This document shows, in pieces, positions 15,007-21,361 of a DNA stretch of 25,416 nucleotides. The notes under the pieces were generated by a model, which searched no databases, was not told the origin of the DNA, and saw nothing but the letters and a program-made list of their open reading frames with translations. A program made the position numbers and the translations under genes. How positions within the stretch are numbered: position 1 is the first letter of the stretch; each line of letters opens with the position of its first letter. Source of the stretch: CAZTAR01 sp043813895 (GTDB lineage Bacteria > Planctomycetota > Phycisphaerae > UBA1845 > UTPLA1); contig JBDRKQ010000145.1 of the NCBI GenBank assembly GCA_043813895.1, positions 1 through 25,416 of the forward strand. The letters run 5' to 3'.

Positions 15007-16674
15007 ATGCGATCCGGAAACCCATATGAGACGTTTCACTGGTCTTCGCGGGTCATTGCGCCGCCCGGTAATGTGTCGCGCCTTCGCAGAGCGGTGGCTG
15101 GCCGGCCGGAGGGCGTCTTGTTGGAATCGACGCTGGTTGGCCGCAAGGCCGGTCGCTATTCGATATTCGCCTTCGATCCGGCACGCGTGATCAGCAGCAC
15201 ACCGGGCAAAAGGGTCGTGCCAGAAGAAGGGACCGGGACTCGTCTTCCTGGGACGTCGAAGAGTCGTCGCCTCGGAGCGACTTCCGGCGCCTTTCCTGCA
15301 GACGACTCCTTCCGCCAGTTAGAGGACGTGTGCAGGCCGTGGGTTCGCTTCGCGGACACGCCGGATTTGCCATTCGTCGGCGGTTGGATCGGCTACCTCT
15401 CGTATGAGGCGGGGCGATTCGTGGAGCCTTCGGCTCGCTTCCACGGCGACCCGGCAGGCGGTCTGCCGCTTTCTCGATGGGCCTTGTTCGACACGGTGCT
15501 GATCCATGACGCTCTGGCGGACACGTGGTACGTCGCAGGCGTGGAGTTGCCCGAGAGCCTGGCGGGGATTGGGCGTACGCCGTTGCCGCAGCGGCTCGCG
15601 AGCTTGGAGCGCTTCGTCGAGGAGGCGTGTGCCACCGCGCGGCCTCCGGCCGTAGCCGAAGGGACCAAGGCACCAAGGGACCGAGGGATCGAGGACGCTG
15701 CGACCACAACTTCGGCCGCGACAGGACTGTGGCACAGACGTCCTGCCTGTGATCCCACCGGCGAGACGCCGGCGCCACACCAGGTATGGAACTACTCGCG
15801 CGAAGCCTACTTCGCCAAGGTCGAGCGCGCGTTGGAGTACATCCGCGCAGGCGACATCTTCCAGGTCAACCTGACAAGGCGATGCCGTTTCGAGACGTCG
15901 TCGAGCCCGATGGCGATCTACGAGCGTCTCCGCGAGAGCAACCCCGCAGCGTACGCGGCATACCTCCCGACCCCTTCACCGCCGGGTGCAGTGCTCTCAT
16001 CGTCGCCCGAGTTATTTTTGAGCGTTCGTGGAGACGAAGTAATCACACGGCCGATCAAGGGCACGCGGCCGCGAGGGAGAACATCGTGCGAGGACGCCCT
16101 CCTGAGTGAGGCGCTGGTGTGCAGTGAGAAGGACCGGGCCGAACTGAACATGATCATCGACCTCGAACGGAACGACCTGGGCCGGGTTTGCCGGTTCGGG
16201 AGCGTTCGCGTGGTGCACGACGGAGAGATCGAGCCCCTTGCGACGGTCTTTCACCGCACGGCGACGATCACAGGACGCCTCCGCGAAGACGCGGATACAA
16301 TCGACCTCTTGCGGGCGACTTTTCCAGGCGGATCGGTGACGGGCGCTCCGAAGGTCCGCGCGATGCAGATCATTCACGAGCTGGAGCCCGATGCGCGTGG
16401 GCCGTACTGTGGGGCGATCGGCTGGGTTGCCCTGGACGGAGATGCGACTCTGAACCTGGCGATTCGGACGATGACCGTCTCGGGTGGCCATGCGGATATC
16501 CACGTCGGCAGCGGGATCGTTGCGGATTCGGATCCCGTGGACGAACATGACGAGCTTCAGGCGAAGGCGGCGGGCATGATCGCGGCCTTGCGCCCCTCGC
16601 GACCGATCGGCACGGTCGAATCGCAGGGCGGTTTCGAGGGCAATCCAAAACTCGCAGGCAGTCATCACGCATGA
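15007..16674 (+). CDS. pabB: Aminodeoxychorismate synthase component I
   Basis: Makes 4-amino-4-deoxychorismate from chorismate for p-aminobenzoate and folate. The chorismate-binding domain (about 262-540) has DIFQVNLTRR, LSSSPELFL, RAELNMIIDLERNDLGRV, FPGGSVTGAPK and GSGIVADSDPVDEHDE. The motif PIKGT has K351; anthranilate synthase TrpE has Ala there, so this is PabB rather than TrpE. The N-terminal domain includes FVGGWIGYLSYEAGRF. The linker at about 217-259 is unusual: it combines a low-complexity AEGTKAPRDRG tract with a palindromic element. At 555 aa the protein is about 100 longer than E. coli PabB. No pabA glutaminase gene is adjacent. The stop overlaps the pabC start as ATGA. Confidence 0.95.
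   Translation: MRSGNPYETFHWSSRVIAPPGNVSRLRRAVAGRPEGVLLESTLVGRKAGRYSIFAFDPARVISSTPGKRVVPEEGTGTRLPGTSKSRRLGATSGAFPADDSFRQLEDVCRPWVRFADTPDLPFVGGWIGYLSYEAGRFVEPSARFHGDPAGGLPLSRWALFDTVLIHDALADTWYVAGVELPESLAGIGRTPLPQRLASLERFVEEACATARPPAVAEGTKAPRDRGIEDAATTTSAATGLWHRRPACDPTGETPAPHQVWNYSREAYFAKVERALEYIRAGDIFQVNLTRRCRFETSSSPMAIYERLRESNPAAYAAYLPTPSPPGAVLSSSPELFLSVRGDEVITRPIKGTRPRGRTSCEDALLSEALVCSEKDRAELNMIIDLERNDLGRVCRFGSVRVVHDGEIEPLATVFHRTATITGRLREDADTIDLLRATFPGGSVTGAPKVRAMQIIHELEPDARGPYCGAIGWVALDGDATLNLAIRTMTVSGGHADIHVGSGIVADSDPVDEHDELQAKAAGMIAALRPSRPIGTVESQGGFEGNPKLAGSHHA
15661..15693 (+). repeat. Degenerate ACCAAGG/GGGACCGAGG tract inside pabB
   Basis: The sequence repeats GGGACC, AAGGCACC, AAGGGACC and GAGGGATC-like units in a short, purine-rich run that encodes KAPRDRGIED. 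It lies 33 bases before the palindromic element in the same linker and looks like a microsatellite-type insertion. Boundaries are approximate. Confidence 0.55.
15727..15778 (+). repeat. Palindromic element inserted in frame in the PabB linker
   Basis: A copy of the element in the CitD-CitE gene, differing at about 7 of 52 positions. GTGGCAC starts at 15729 and GCGCCAC ends at 15778. The second hairpin, CACCGGCG/CGCCGGCG (15756-15774, loop AGA), is preserved apart from one pair; the first (15733-15751) keeps a 5-bp CACAG/CTGTG stem. In the pabB frame it encodes LWHRRPACDPTGETPAPHQ, the same phase as in the other gene. Confidence 0.85.
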
Positions 16675-17546
16675 ACGAAACTGTCTACATCAACGGACGC
16701 ATTGTCCCGGCTTCAGAGGCGCGCGTGTCGGTGTTCGACGCGGGTTTCACCCACGCGGCGGGGCTCTTCGAGACCATGTTCGCCTGCAACGGACGAATTC
16801 TGTGGTTCTCCGATCACATCGAGCGCATGCTCTCCTCCGCGAGGGCGTTGGACATGCCCATCACGATGGATGTCGACGCGGTCAAGCGCGGAGCGCTGGA
16901 GCTATTGGCTGCGAACGCCCTGTCGGAGGCCAGGATGCGAATCACGGTAACGGCGGGTCGAGTTCCCAGGCCGGGCGAGGAGGCCCCCGCGCCCCCGGAA
17001 CCGACGATCGTGATCACGGCCAGCCCGGCGGAAACCTACGCAACGGACCTGTACAAGCACGGAATGCGCGTGTGCATCTGTCCGTACAAGCAGAGTCGCT
17101 TCAACCCGCTGGCCGGCCACAAGACGCTGGCGTATCTTCCGCGTCTCTTGGCGATGCGGGAAGCGGCCAAGCGGCGGTGCAACGAGGCGTTGTGGTTCAA
17201 CACCGAGAACCAGTTGGCGGAGGGGTCGGTCTGCAACGTCTTCACGGTCCTGAAAGGGACGCTCATCACACCGCCGCTGGACACGCCGGTGTTGCCCGGC
17301 ACCGTGCGGAAGAGTGTTCTGGAACTCGCGAAGCGGAACGGCATTCGCACCGAAGAGCGCGGGATTATCATTGACGACCTGCTGGCCTCGGAGGAGGTCT
17401 TCTTGACGGGGAGCATCATGCGAATCATGCCGGTCACCGCAATCGAGAAGCACGAAGTCGGCAGTGGCAAGCCGGGCGAAGTCACGAAACGGCTGTCGGA
17501 CTTGTACGCGGAATCGATGACGGAGGAGTGCGGCCGGGATGAGTGA
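16671..17546 (+). CDS. pabC: Class IV aminotransferase, probably aminodeoxychorismate lyase
   Basis: A 291-aa fold-type IV PLP enzyme. N-terminal hallmarks are YINGRIVPASEARVSVFDAG and GLFETM. The PLP lysine is K151 in GHKTLAYLPRLLA, and EGSVCNVFTV, LPGTVRKSVLEL and EEVFLTGSI follow. The family also contains branched-chain and D-amino acid aminotransferases, and the K-T-x2-YL context is BCAT-like. The role is therefore inferred mainly from the 4-base overlap with pabB (ATG 16671, pabB stop 16672-16674), which implies translational coupling. PabC would release pyruvate from aminodeoxychorismate to give p-aminobenzoate. Confidence 0.88.
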   Translation: MNETVYINGRIVPASEARVSVFDAGFTHAAGLFETMFACNGRILWFSDHIERMLSSARALDMPITMDVDAVKRGALELLAANALSEARMRITVTAGRVPRPGEEAPAPPEPTIVITASPAETYATDLYKHGMRVCICPYKQSRFNPLAGHKTLAYLPRLLAMREAAKRRCNEALWFNTENQLAEGSVCNVFTVLKGTLITPPLDTPVLPGTVRKSVLELAKRNGIRTEERGIIIDDLLASEEVFLTGSIMRIMPVTAIEKHEVGSGKPGEVTKRLSDLYAESMTEECGRDE

Positions 17547-18678
17547 GTCACGTTCGAAAGCAGACGTCGCCTCGCTGGCGGCCGCGATGGAGCGGATCGC
17601 GCCGACTCGCGCGGCGGAGGACTGGGACAACGTCGGGCTGCTGGCGGGCGATGCGGCATGGCCGGTCCGCAAGGTGCTGCTGACGATCGACATGACGGCG
17701 GCGGTGCTGGACGAGGCGAAGCGCGGCAGAATCGACGCGGTCGTGTCCTATCACCCGCCGATCTTCCGCGCTGTCAAACGAATGGTCCCCGACAGATCCC
17801 AGCAGGAAGGGCTCGCGGCCGAGGCGTTGGCGCACCGCATCGCGATCTACTCGCCGCACACCGCGCTCGATGCCGCGCCCGGTGGGACGAATGACACGCT
17901 CGCGTCACTCTGCGGGCTGAGAGACCTCAGGCCGATGACGACCATCGCTACCGGTGAGCCGCAGTGCAAGCTGGTCGTGTTCGTCCCGGTAGCCCAGGTG
18001 GAAGGGGTGGCGGAGGCGATCTTCGCTGCCGGGGCCGGTCGGATCGGCGAGTACGAGAAGTGCAGCTACCGCCTCTCGGGCGAGGGCACGTTCTTCGGAA
18101 CGGACACCACAAACCCCGCAATCGGCAAGCGGGGCCGCCTGGAGCGCGTGGAGGAGATCAGGCTTGAAGCCGTGCTCCCGAAGCGCCGTGTGGCGGATGT
18201 AACGACGGCGGTCCGGCGATCACACCCCTACGAGGAGCCGGCGTTTGACGTGTATCCACTCGAGGCGGTGGCGAATGAGGGCATCGGCAGCGGACGCATC
18301 GGGGACTTCGCCAAGCCTGTGAAGGTGAGCGCGATAGCAAAGGCGCTTGCGAGAAAGACCGGCGCCACCAACGCGATGCTCATCGGCGGACCAGGCAGAA
18401 ACGTGAAACGGGGAATCGTGTACGTAGGGGCGGCAGGCTCGATGCCGTTCGAGATCGCCTGCGACGCCTGCGGGGAAGGGGACGTGGTGATCACCGGGGA
18501 GGTCAGCCACCACAGCGCGCTGCGGTATCAACGGTGTGGCGCGGCAGTCGTCGCGCTGGGACATTGGGCAAGCGAACGGCCGGCGTTGCGGCCGCTGGCG
18601 GTGAGGCTGAAGAGAGAGCAGCCCGACGTCGAGGTCTCCGTCAGCCGCGCGGACCGTGATCCGTTCGCGAGGGTGTAG
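17539..18678 (+). CDS. NIF3/DUF34 family dinuclear metal-binding protein
   Basis: A 379-aa protein of the NIF3/YbgI family, long form with the internal PII-like domain (about 135-235, including GRIGEYEKCSY and VRRSHPYEEPAFDVYPL). Metal-ligand motifs are SYHPPIF (H72), SPHTALD, and GHWASE near the C-terminus. The first His of the usual HHP motif is Tyr here, as in some other NIF3 proteins. These proteins form hexameric toroids. Their function is unresolved; annotation as GTP cyclohydrolase 1 type 2 is weakly supported. The ATG at 17539 overlaps the pabC end by 8 bases, and GGAGGAG lies 10 bases upstream. Cotranscription with pabB and pabC is nearly certain. Confidence 0.92.
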   Translation: MSESRSKADVASLAAAMERIAPTRAAEDWDNVGLLAGDAAWPVRKVLLTIDMTAAVLDEAKRGRIDAVVSYHPPIFRAVKRMVPDRSQQEGLAAEALAHRIAIYSPHTALDAAPGGTNDTLASLCGLRDLRPMTTIATGEPQCKLVVFVPVAQVEGVAEAIFAAGAGRIGEYEKCSYRLSGEGTFFGTDTTNPAIGKRGRLERVEEIRLEAVLPKRRVADVTTAVRRSHPYEEPAFDVYPLEAVANEGIGSGRIGDFAKPVKVSAIAKALARKTGATNAMLIGGPGRNVKRGIVYVGAAGSMPFEIACDACGEGDVVITGEVSHHSALRYQRCGAAVVALGHWASERPALRPLAVRLKREQPDVEVSVSRADRDPFARV

Positions 18679-18730
18679 GGCCTTGTGACTGATGCATTGC
18701 TTCTGGTCAGGTGATGAGTCTGGATGATGG

Positions 18731-18810
18731 GTGCCACTGGCGGCTTGTCCGCCAGTGCCCTGGACAAGTCGGAGGCGCTGCTGCACTGGCGGGCAAGCCG
18801 CCAGTGGCAC
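18731..18810. repeat. REPIN-like element with 17-bp perfect terminal inverted repeats
   Basis: GTGCCACTGGCGGCTTG at 18731-18747 is the exact reverse complement of 18794-18810. Each arm also folds alone: CACTGGCGG/CCGCCAGTG at 18735-18757 and 18784-18806. This is two REP-type hairpins in inverted orientation around a 26-base region. It lies between nif3 and the PPIase gene. A related single-arm copy is at 22334-22405. Confidence 0.85.
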
Positions 18811-18831
18811 ACTTGGGCGGCATTGGCCCAC

Positions 18832-18853
18832 GCGGCCGACGTGAAATGTTGAG
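18832..18853. repeat. 22-bp block repeated in inverse at 22334-22355
   Basis: These 22 bases, containing GACGTGAAATGTTGAG, are the exact reverse complement of 22334-22355. In both places the block sits about 21-22 bases from the same CACTGGCGG hairpin. It therefore marks the outer end of a larger repeat unit of about 71 bases. It ends 7 bases before the Shine-Dalgarno of the next gene. Confidence 0.85.
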
Positions 18854-18873
18854 GACGTTTGGAGAAACGGGCA

Positions 18874-19959
18874 ATGACGAACGGAACATCCAACAGCAGT
18901 CAGCGGCTCCGCATCGGATGTATCTTCGCCCTGGCTCTAGTCACTGGCGGATGTGAGACGGGCAACTGGGGCACGCCGACGGTCAGAGACTCGTACGCAC
19001 AAGAGCGAGAGTCCCAAGAGACTGCGGATCCCCGCGTTGAGACGACCCAATCGGCGACTCAACCGGGCAAGCCCGGCCGACCAATCGCTATCGTGAACGA
19101 CGTGCCGATCGAGCAGAAGGCGGTGATCCGGGAACTCATCGAGACGCGTGGTCTGCCCCTGCTCCAGCAACACATACTGCGCGAGCTTGCGCGGCAGGCG
19201 ACGGCGAGAGCGGGGTTGAGCGTCGAATCGGTGGACATCGATCGTGAATACGATCTGACACTCCAGGCTGCTCGATTCAACGGCAAGGACGTCGAGAAGC
19301 TGACGCCGGCCCGGCGGGCACAGATGATTGAGGAATGGACCCAAAGCCGCGGTGTGACGCGTACGGAACTCGCGATCGCGATGGAACGCCAGGCGCACCT
19401 GCGGAAGCTGGCCGAGCGCGGCGTCAAGACGAACGAGGCCATGCTCCAACAGGAGTACAAACGCGTCCACGGCGACAAGGTCGAGGTGCGACACATCCAA
19501 CTCGCCGCGCCGCGTGTGTGGCCACAGCTTCAGCAGCGGCTGTCGCAGGACGAGGAGTTCTCCGTACTGGTTCGTGACTTCAGCCAGAACACGCTCTCAC
19601 GCGAAAAGAACGGCTTGCTGCCGCCCTTCACCGCGGACGATCCGTCGGTGCCGCCGGCGATGGTCAAGGCGGCCTTTTCCCTGAAGGTCGGCGAGGTCAG
19701 CAACCCCGTGGAGGCCGAGGGATCGTATCACGTGTTGAAGCTGGAGCGGCGAATCCCGGCGGACAATGCGGCGTTCGAGGATGTTCGGGACGAGTTGGAC
19801 CACAACCTCCGCGCGCGGCTGGCGGCAGGCGAAATGGAACGGCTCGGGACCGAGTTGCTGATGCGGGCAAAGCTCGGAATCGAAGACCCGGTTCTTCGCG
19901 AGCAATACACGAAGCGGCAGAAATCAGGCGAGTTGACCGGCCCGCCACTGTCGCGATGA
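18874..19959 (+). CDS. Lipoprotein peptidyl-prolyl isomerase, parvulin (SurA/PrsA) type
   Basis: From the ATG at 18874 (GGAG 9 bases upstream) it is 361 aa. A signal with a lipobox-like VTGGC puts the lipidated cysteine at residue 27. A Ser/Thr/Gln-rich linker follows, then a SurA-like N-terminal chaperone helix region (residues about 70-190). The parvulin domain is about 204-290: VRHIQLAAP, EEFSVLVRDFSQ, NGLLPPFTADDPSVPPAMVKAAFSLKVGEVS split around the usual G-rich turn, then GSYHVLKLERR. It probably assists folding of outer membrane or secreted proteins. The -3 lipobox residue is Thr, so lipidation is likely but not certain. A TTG 15 bases upstream is in frame but less likely. Confidence 0.88.
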   Translation: MTNGTSNSSQRLRIGCIFALALVTGGCETGNWGTPTVRDSYAQERESQETADPRVETTQSATQPGKPGRPIAIVNDVPIEQKAVIRELIETRGLPLLQQHILRELARQATARAGLSVESVDIDREYDLTLQAARFNGKDVEKLTPARRAQMIEEWTQSRGVTRTELAIAMERQAHLRKLAERGVKTNEAMLQQEYKRVHGDKVEVRHIQLAAPRVWPQLQQRLSQDEEFSVLVRDFSQNTLSREKNGLLPPFTADDPSVPPAMVKAAFSLKVGEVSNPVEAEGSYHVLKLERRIPADNAAFEDVRDELDHNLRARLAAGEMERLGTELLMRAKLGIEDPVLREQYTKRQKSGELTGPPLSR

Positions 19960-19999
19960 CAAACGGGACCAGGCTCCCTCAACGTCGGTATTTCGGGTG

Positions 20000-20049
20000 G
20001 AGCAAAGATCCTCTTTGCTCACGTATGGCGACAGAGTAGAACTTTGTCG
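20000..20049. repeat. Double hairpin element after the isomerase gene
   Basis: GAGCAAAG/CTTTGCTC (20000-20020, loop ATCCT) is a perfect 8-bp stem. Nine bases or so later CGACAGAG/CTTTGTCG (20029-20049, loop TAGAA) pairs at 7 of 8. Two similar AAAG/CTTT hairpins in series match the two-hairpin plan of the other elements. There is no T run, so a classic terminator is unlikely, although the site 40 bases past a stop would suit transcript-end protection. Confidence 0.65.
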
Positions 20050-20098
20050 TACCTGCTATTCGATCAGCGACCAAACGGTTAGTCCTGCGAAGGAACGA

Positions 20099-20126
20099 TT
20101 GACGGCCCTGGGGAGTGGGCTATAAT
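20099..20126 (+). promoter_or_regulatory. Sigma70-type promoter for the two-lipoprotein operon
   Basis: TTGACG (20099-20104), a 16-base spacer and TATAAT (20121-20126). The -35 matches 5 of 6 and the -10 is perfect. Transcription would start near 20133, giving a leader of about 46 bases before the gene at 20179. Confidence 0.7.
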
Positions 20127-20178
20127 CCGGTCGCGTTTGTGCCAGGGATCATGGCGCTTTTTGCAGAGGAGCCGCCCC

Positions 20179-20751
20179 ATGTCTGTTTCATCGCCCGCCA
20201 GTTTCCATTGTCTCGCCGCGCTGGCATTGGGGGGCATCCTCGCGATCGCGGGTTGTGAGCGAGGCGGCGTAACGGAGATCGCCGAAGGCCCGTCGATGGA
20301 GGAGCTGGTCACCTACTACAGCCCCGAAGGCATGAAGATCCTGCCCTTCACGAAGCCCAAGAGTTTCGACGACGACGCGATTCCAGACGGGCTCAGCGTT
20401 TCGCTGCGGACCTTCGACGCGGACGGCGATACGGTGAAGGCGTACGGCACCTTTGTCTTCGAGTTGTACGCATATCGCCCCGCTTCGGCGAACCACCGCG
20501 GAGAGCTGCTGAGGCAGTGGACCCAGTCCGTCGCCGATCCTGAGGCTCAGAAGCAGTTCTGGGAGCGCGTGACGACGACGTACGAGTTCCAGTTGAGTTG
20601 GGAAGGTGAACCGCTGCGCCCGGAGCAGCGATACATCATTACGGCCACGTTCCAGGCGCCCGGTGCGAGGCGCCTCTTCGATGAGTATGAATTCGAGTTT
20701 CGCATTCGGCGGCAGGAGATCCTGGACGCCCTGAGCGGAGCCAAGTCTTGA
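20179..20751 (+). CDS. Lipoprotein of unknown function
   Basis: From the ATG at 20179, with AGAGGAG 7 bases before it, it is 190 aa. The signal peptide ends in LAIAGC, with IAGC as lipobox and the lipidated cysteine at residue 26. The mature protein has an N-terminal segment MEELVTYYSPEGMKILPFTKPKSFD followed by beta-strand-rich sequence (VSLRTFDADGDTVKAYGTFVFELYAY, ITATFQAPGARRLFDEYEFEFRI) that suggests an immunoglobulin-like fold. I recognise no named family. It lies directly behind a strong promoter and 19 bases before the next lipoprotein gene, so the two form an operon. Confidence 0.85.
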   Translation: MSVSSPASFHCLAALALGGILAIAGCERGGVTEIAEGPSMEELVTYYSPEGMKILPFTKPKSFDDDAIPDGLSVSLRTFDADGDTVKAYGTFVFELYAYRPASANHRGELLRQWTQSVADPEAQKQFWERVTTTYEFQLSWEGEPLRPEQRYIITATFQAPGARRLFDEYEFEFRIRRQEILDALSGAKS

Positions 20752-20770
20752 TCCTGATGGAGGAATCGTG

Positions 20771-21136
20771 ATGTTTCAGAAGACCTGTCTTACTGTATTG
20801 ACGGCAGTGCTGATGCTGACGCTGGTCGGCTGTGCTGAGAACAAGCTCACCCGCCAGAACTACGATCTGGTCAAAGAGGGCATGTCCACAAAGCTGGAGG
20901 TGGAGGCCACGCTGGGTGAGAAGTATGCCGACCGCGGCGAATCCTGGGAGTATGAGAACGAGGACGAGTTCCTCACCGTCTACATCTACTGGGACAAGTC
21001 CGACAAGGTCGCGAAGAAGGAGTGGATCAGCGGCAAAGACGAAACGTGGGAAGGCACGGCCCCCGGGATTGACGAGGAGCCCGAGGGGGAGAAAAGGTAC
21101 GACGGTTCCTCGACGACGACACTCAAGAAGGGCTAG
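20771..21136 (+). CDS. Small lipoprotein with SmpA/OmlA (BamE)-like motif
   Basis: A 121-aa protein with signal TLVGC (Cys 21). The mature N-terminus TRQNYDLVKEGMSTKLEVEATLGEKY matches the start of the SmpA/OmlA/BamE fold, where GMS/T-x4-V-x2-LG is the hallmark. WEYENEDEFLTVYIYWDKSDKVAKKEW continues the strands. The C-terminus is charged and low complexity. BamE helps assemble outer membrane beta-barrels, but the fold also occurs in other small periplasmic lipoproteins, so the role is not settled. GGAGGA ends 6 bases before the ATG at 20771; a GTG at 20768 is too close to it. Confidence 0.8.
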   Translation: MFQKTCLTVLTAVLMLTLVGCAENKLTRQNYDLVKEGMSTKLEVEATLGEKYADRGESWEYENEDEFLTVYIYWDKSDKVAKKEWISGKDETWEGTAPGIDEEPEGEKRYDGSSTTTLKKG

Positions 21137-21165
21137 CGCTACTTCACACCTGAATCTGCGGGCTG

Positions 21166-21239
21166 GTGTGCCACTGCTCTTGGGCAGTGCTTTGTCGATC
21201 GGGCATCGGGGATGGCACTGCTTGAGAGCAGTGGCACAC
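21166..21239. repeat. REPIN-like element with 15-bp perfect terminal inverted repeats
   Basis: GTGTGCCACTGCTCT (21166-21180) is the exact reverse complement of 21225-21239. Each arm folds alone: CACTGC/GCAGTG (21172-21189) on the left and CACTGCT/AGCAGTG on the right. It shares GTGCCACTG ends with the element at 18731 but has a different stem, so it is a sister element. Confidence 0.85.
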
Positions 21240-21265
21240 ATTCCGGTATCTCCTCGCAACCCGCA

Positions 21266-21342
21266 AGAGCCCCTGGCCTTGGCCGGGGGGTGCCCTGCGA
21301 TGCGCGAGAACGTACCCACACCAGGCGGAGGCCGGGGGCTCT
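21266..21342. repeat. Inverted repeat immediately upstream of pyrF
   Basis: AGAGCCCCTGGCCT (21266-21279) pairs with AGGCCGGGGGCTCT (21329-21342) at 13 of 14 positions. The left arm also folds alone (CCCCTGGCC with GGCCGGGGG). It lies between the element at 21166 and the pyrF Shine-Dalgarno (GAAGGG at 21348), so the whole intergenic region before pyrF consists of palindromes. Confidence 0.7.
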
Positions 21343-21361
21343 GCGCAGAAGGGTGCGGCGA

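Noticed and set aside
15007..16674. Anthranilate synthase component I (trpE)
   Set aside because: The active-site motif is PIKGT with lysine, not PIAGT, and pabC follows with an overlapping start.
20000..20049. Intrinsic terminator
   Set aside because: Both stems are good but no run of T follows either, so I list it as a repeat element with a possible role at transcript ends.
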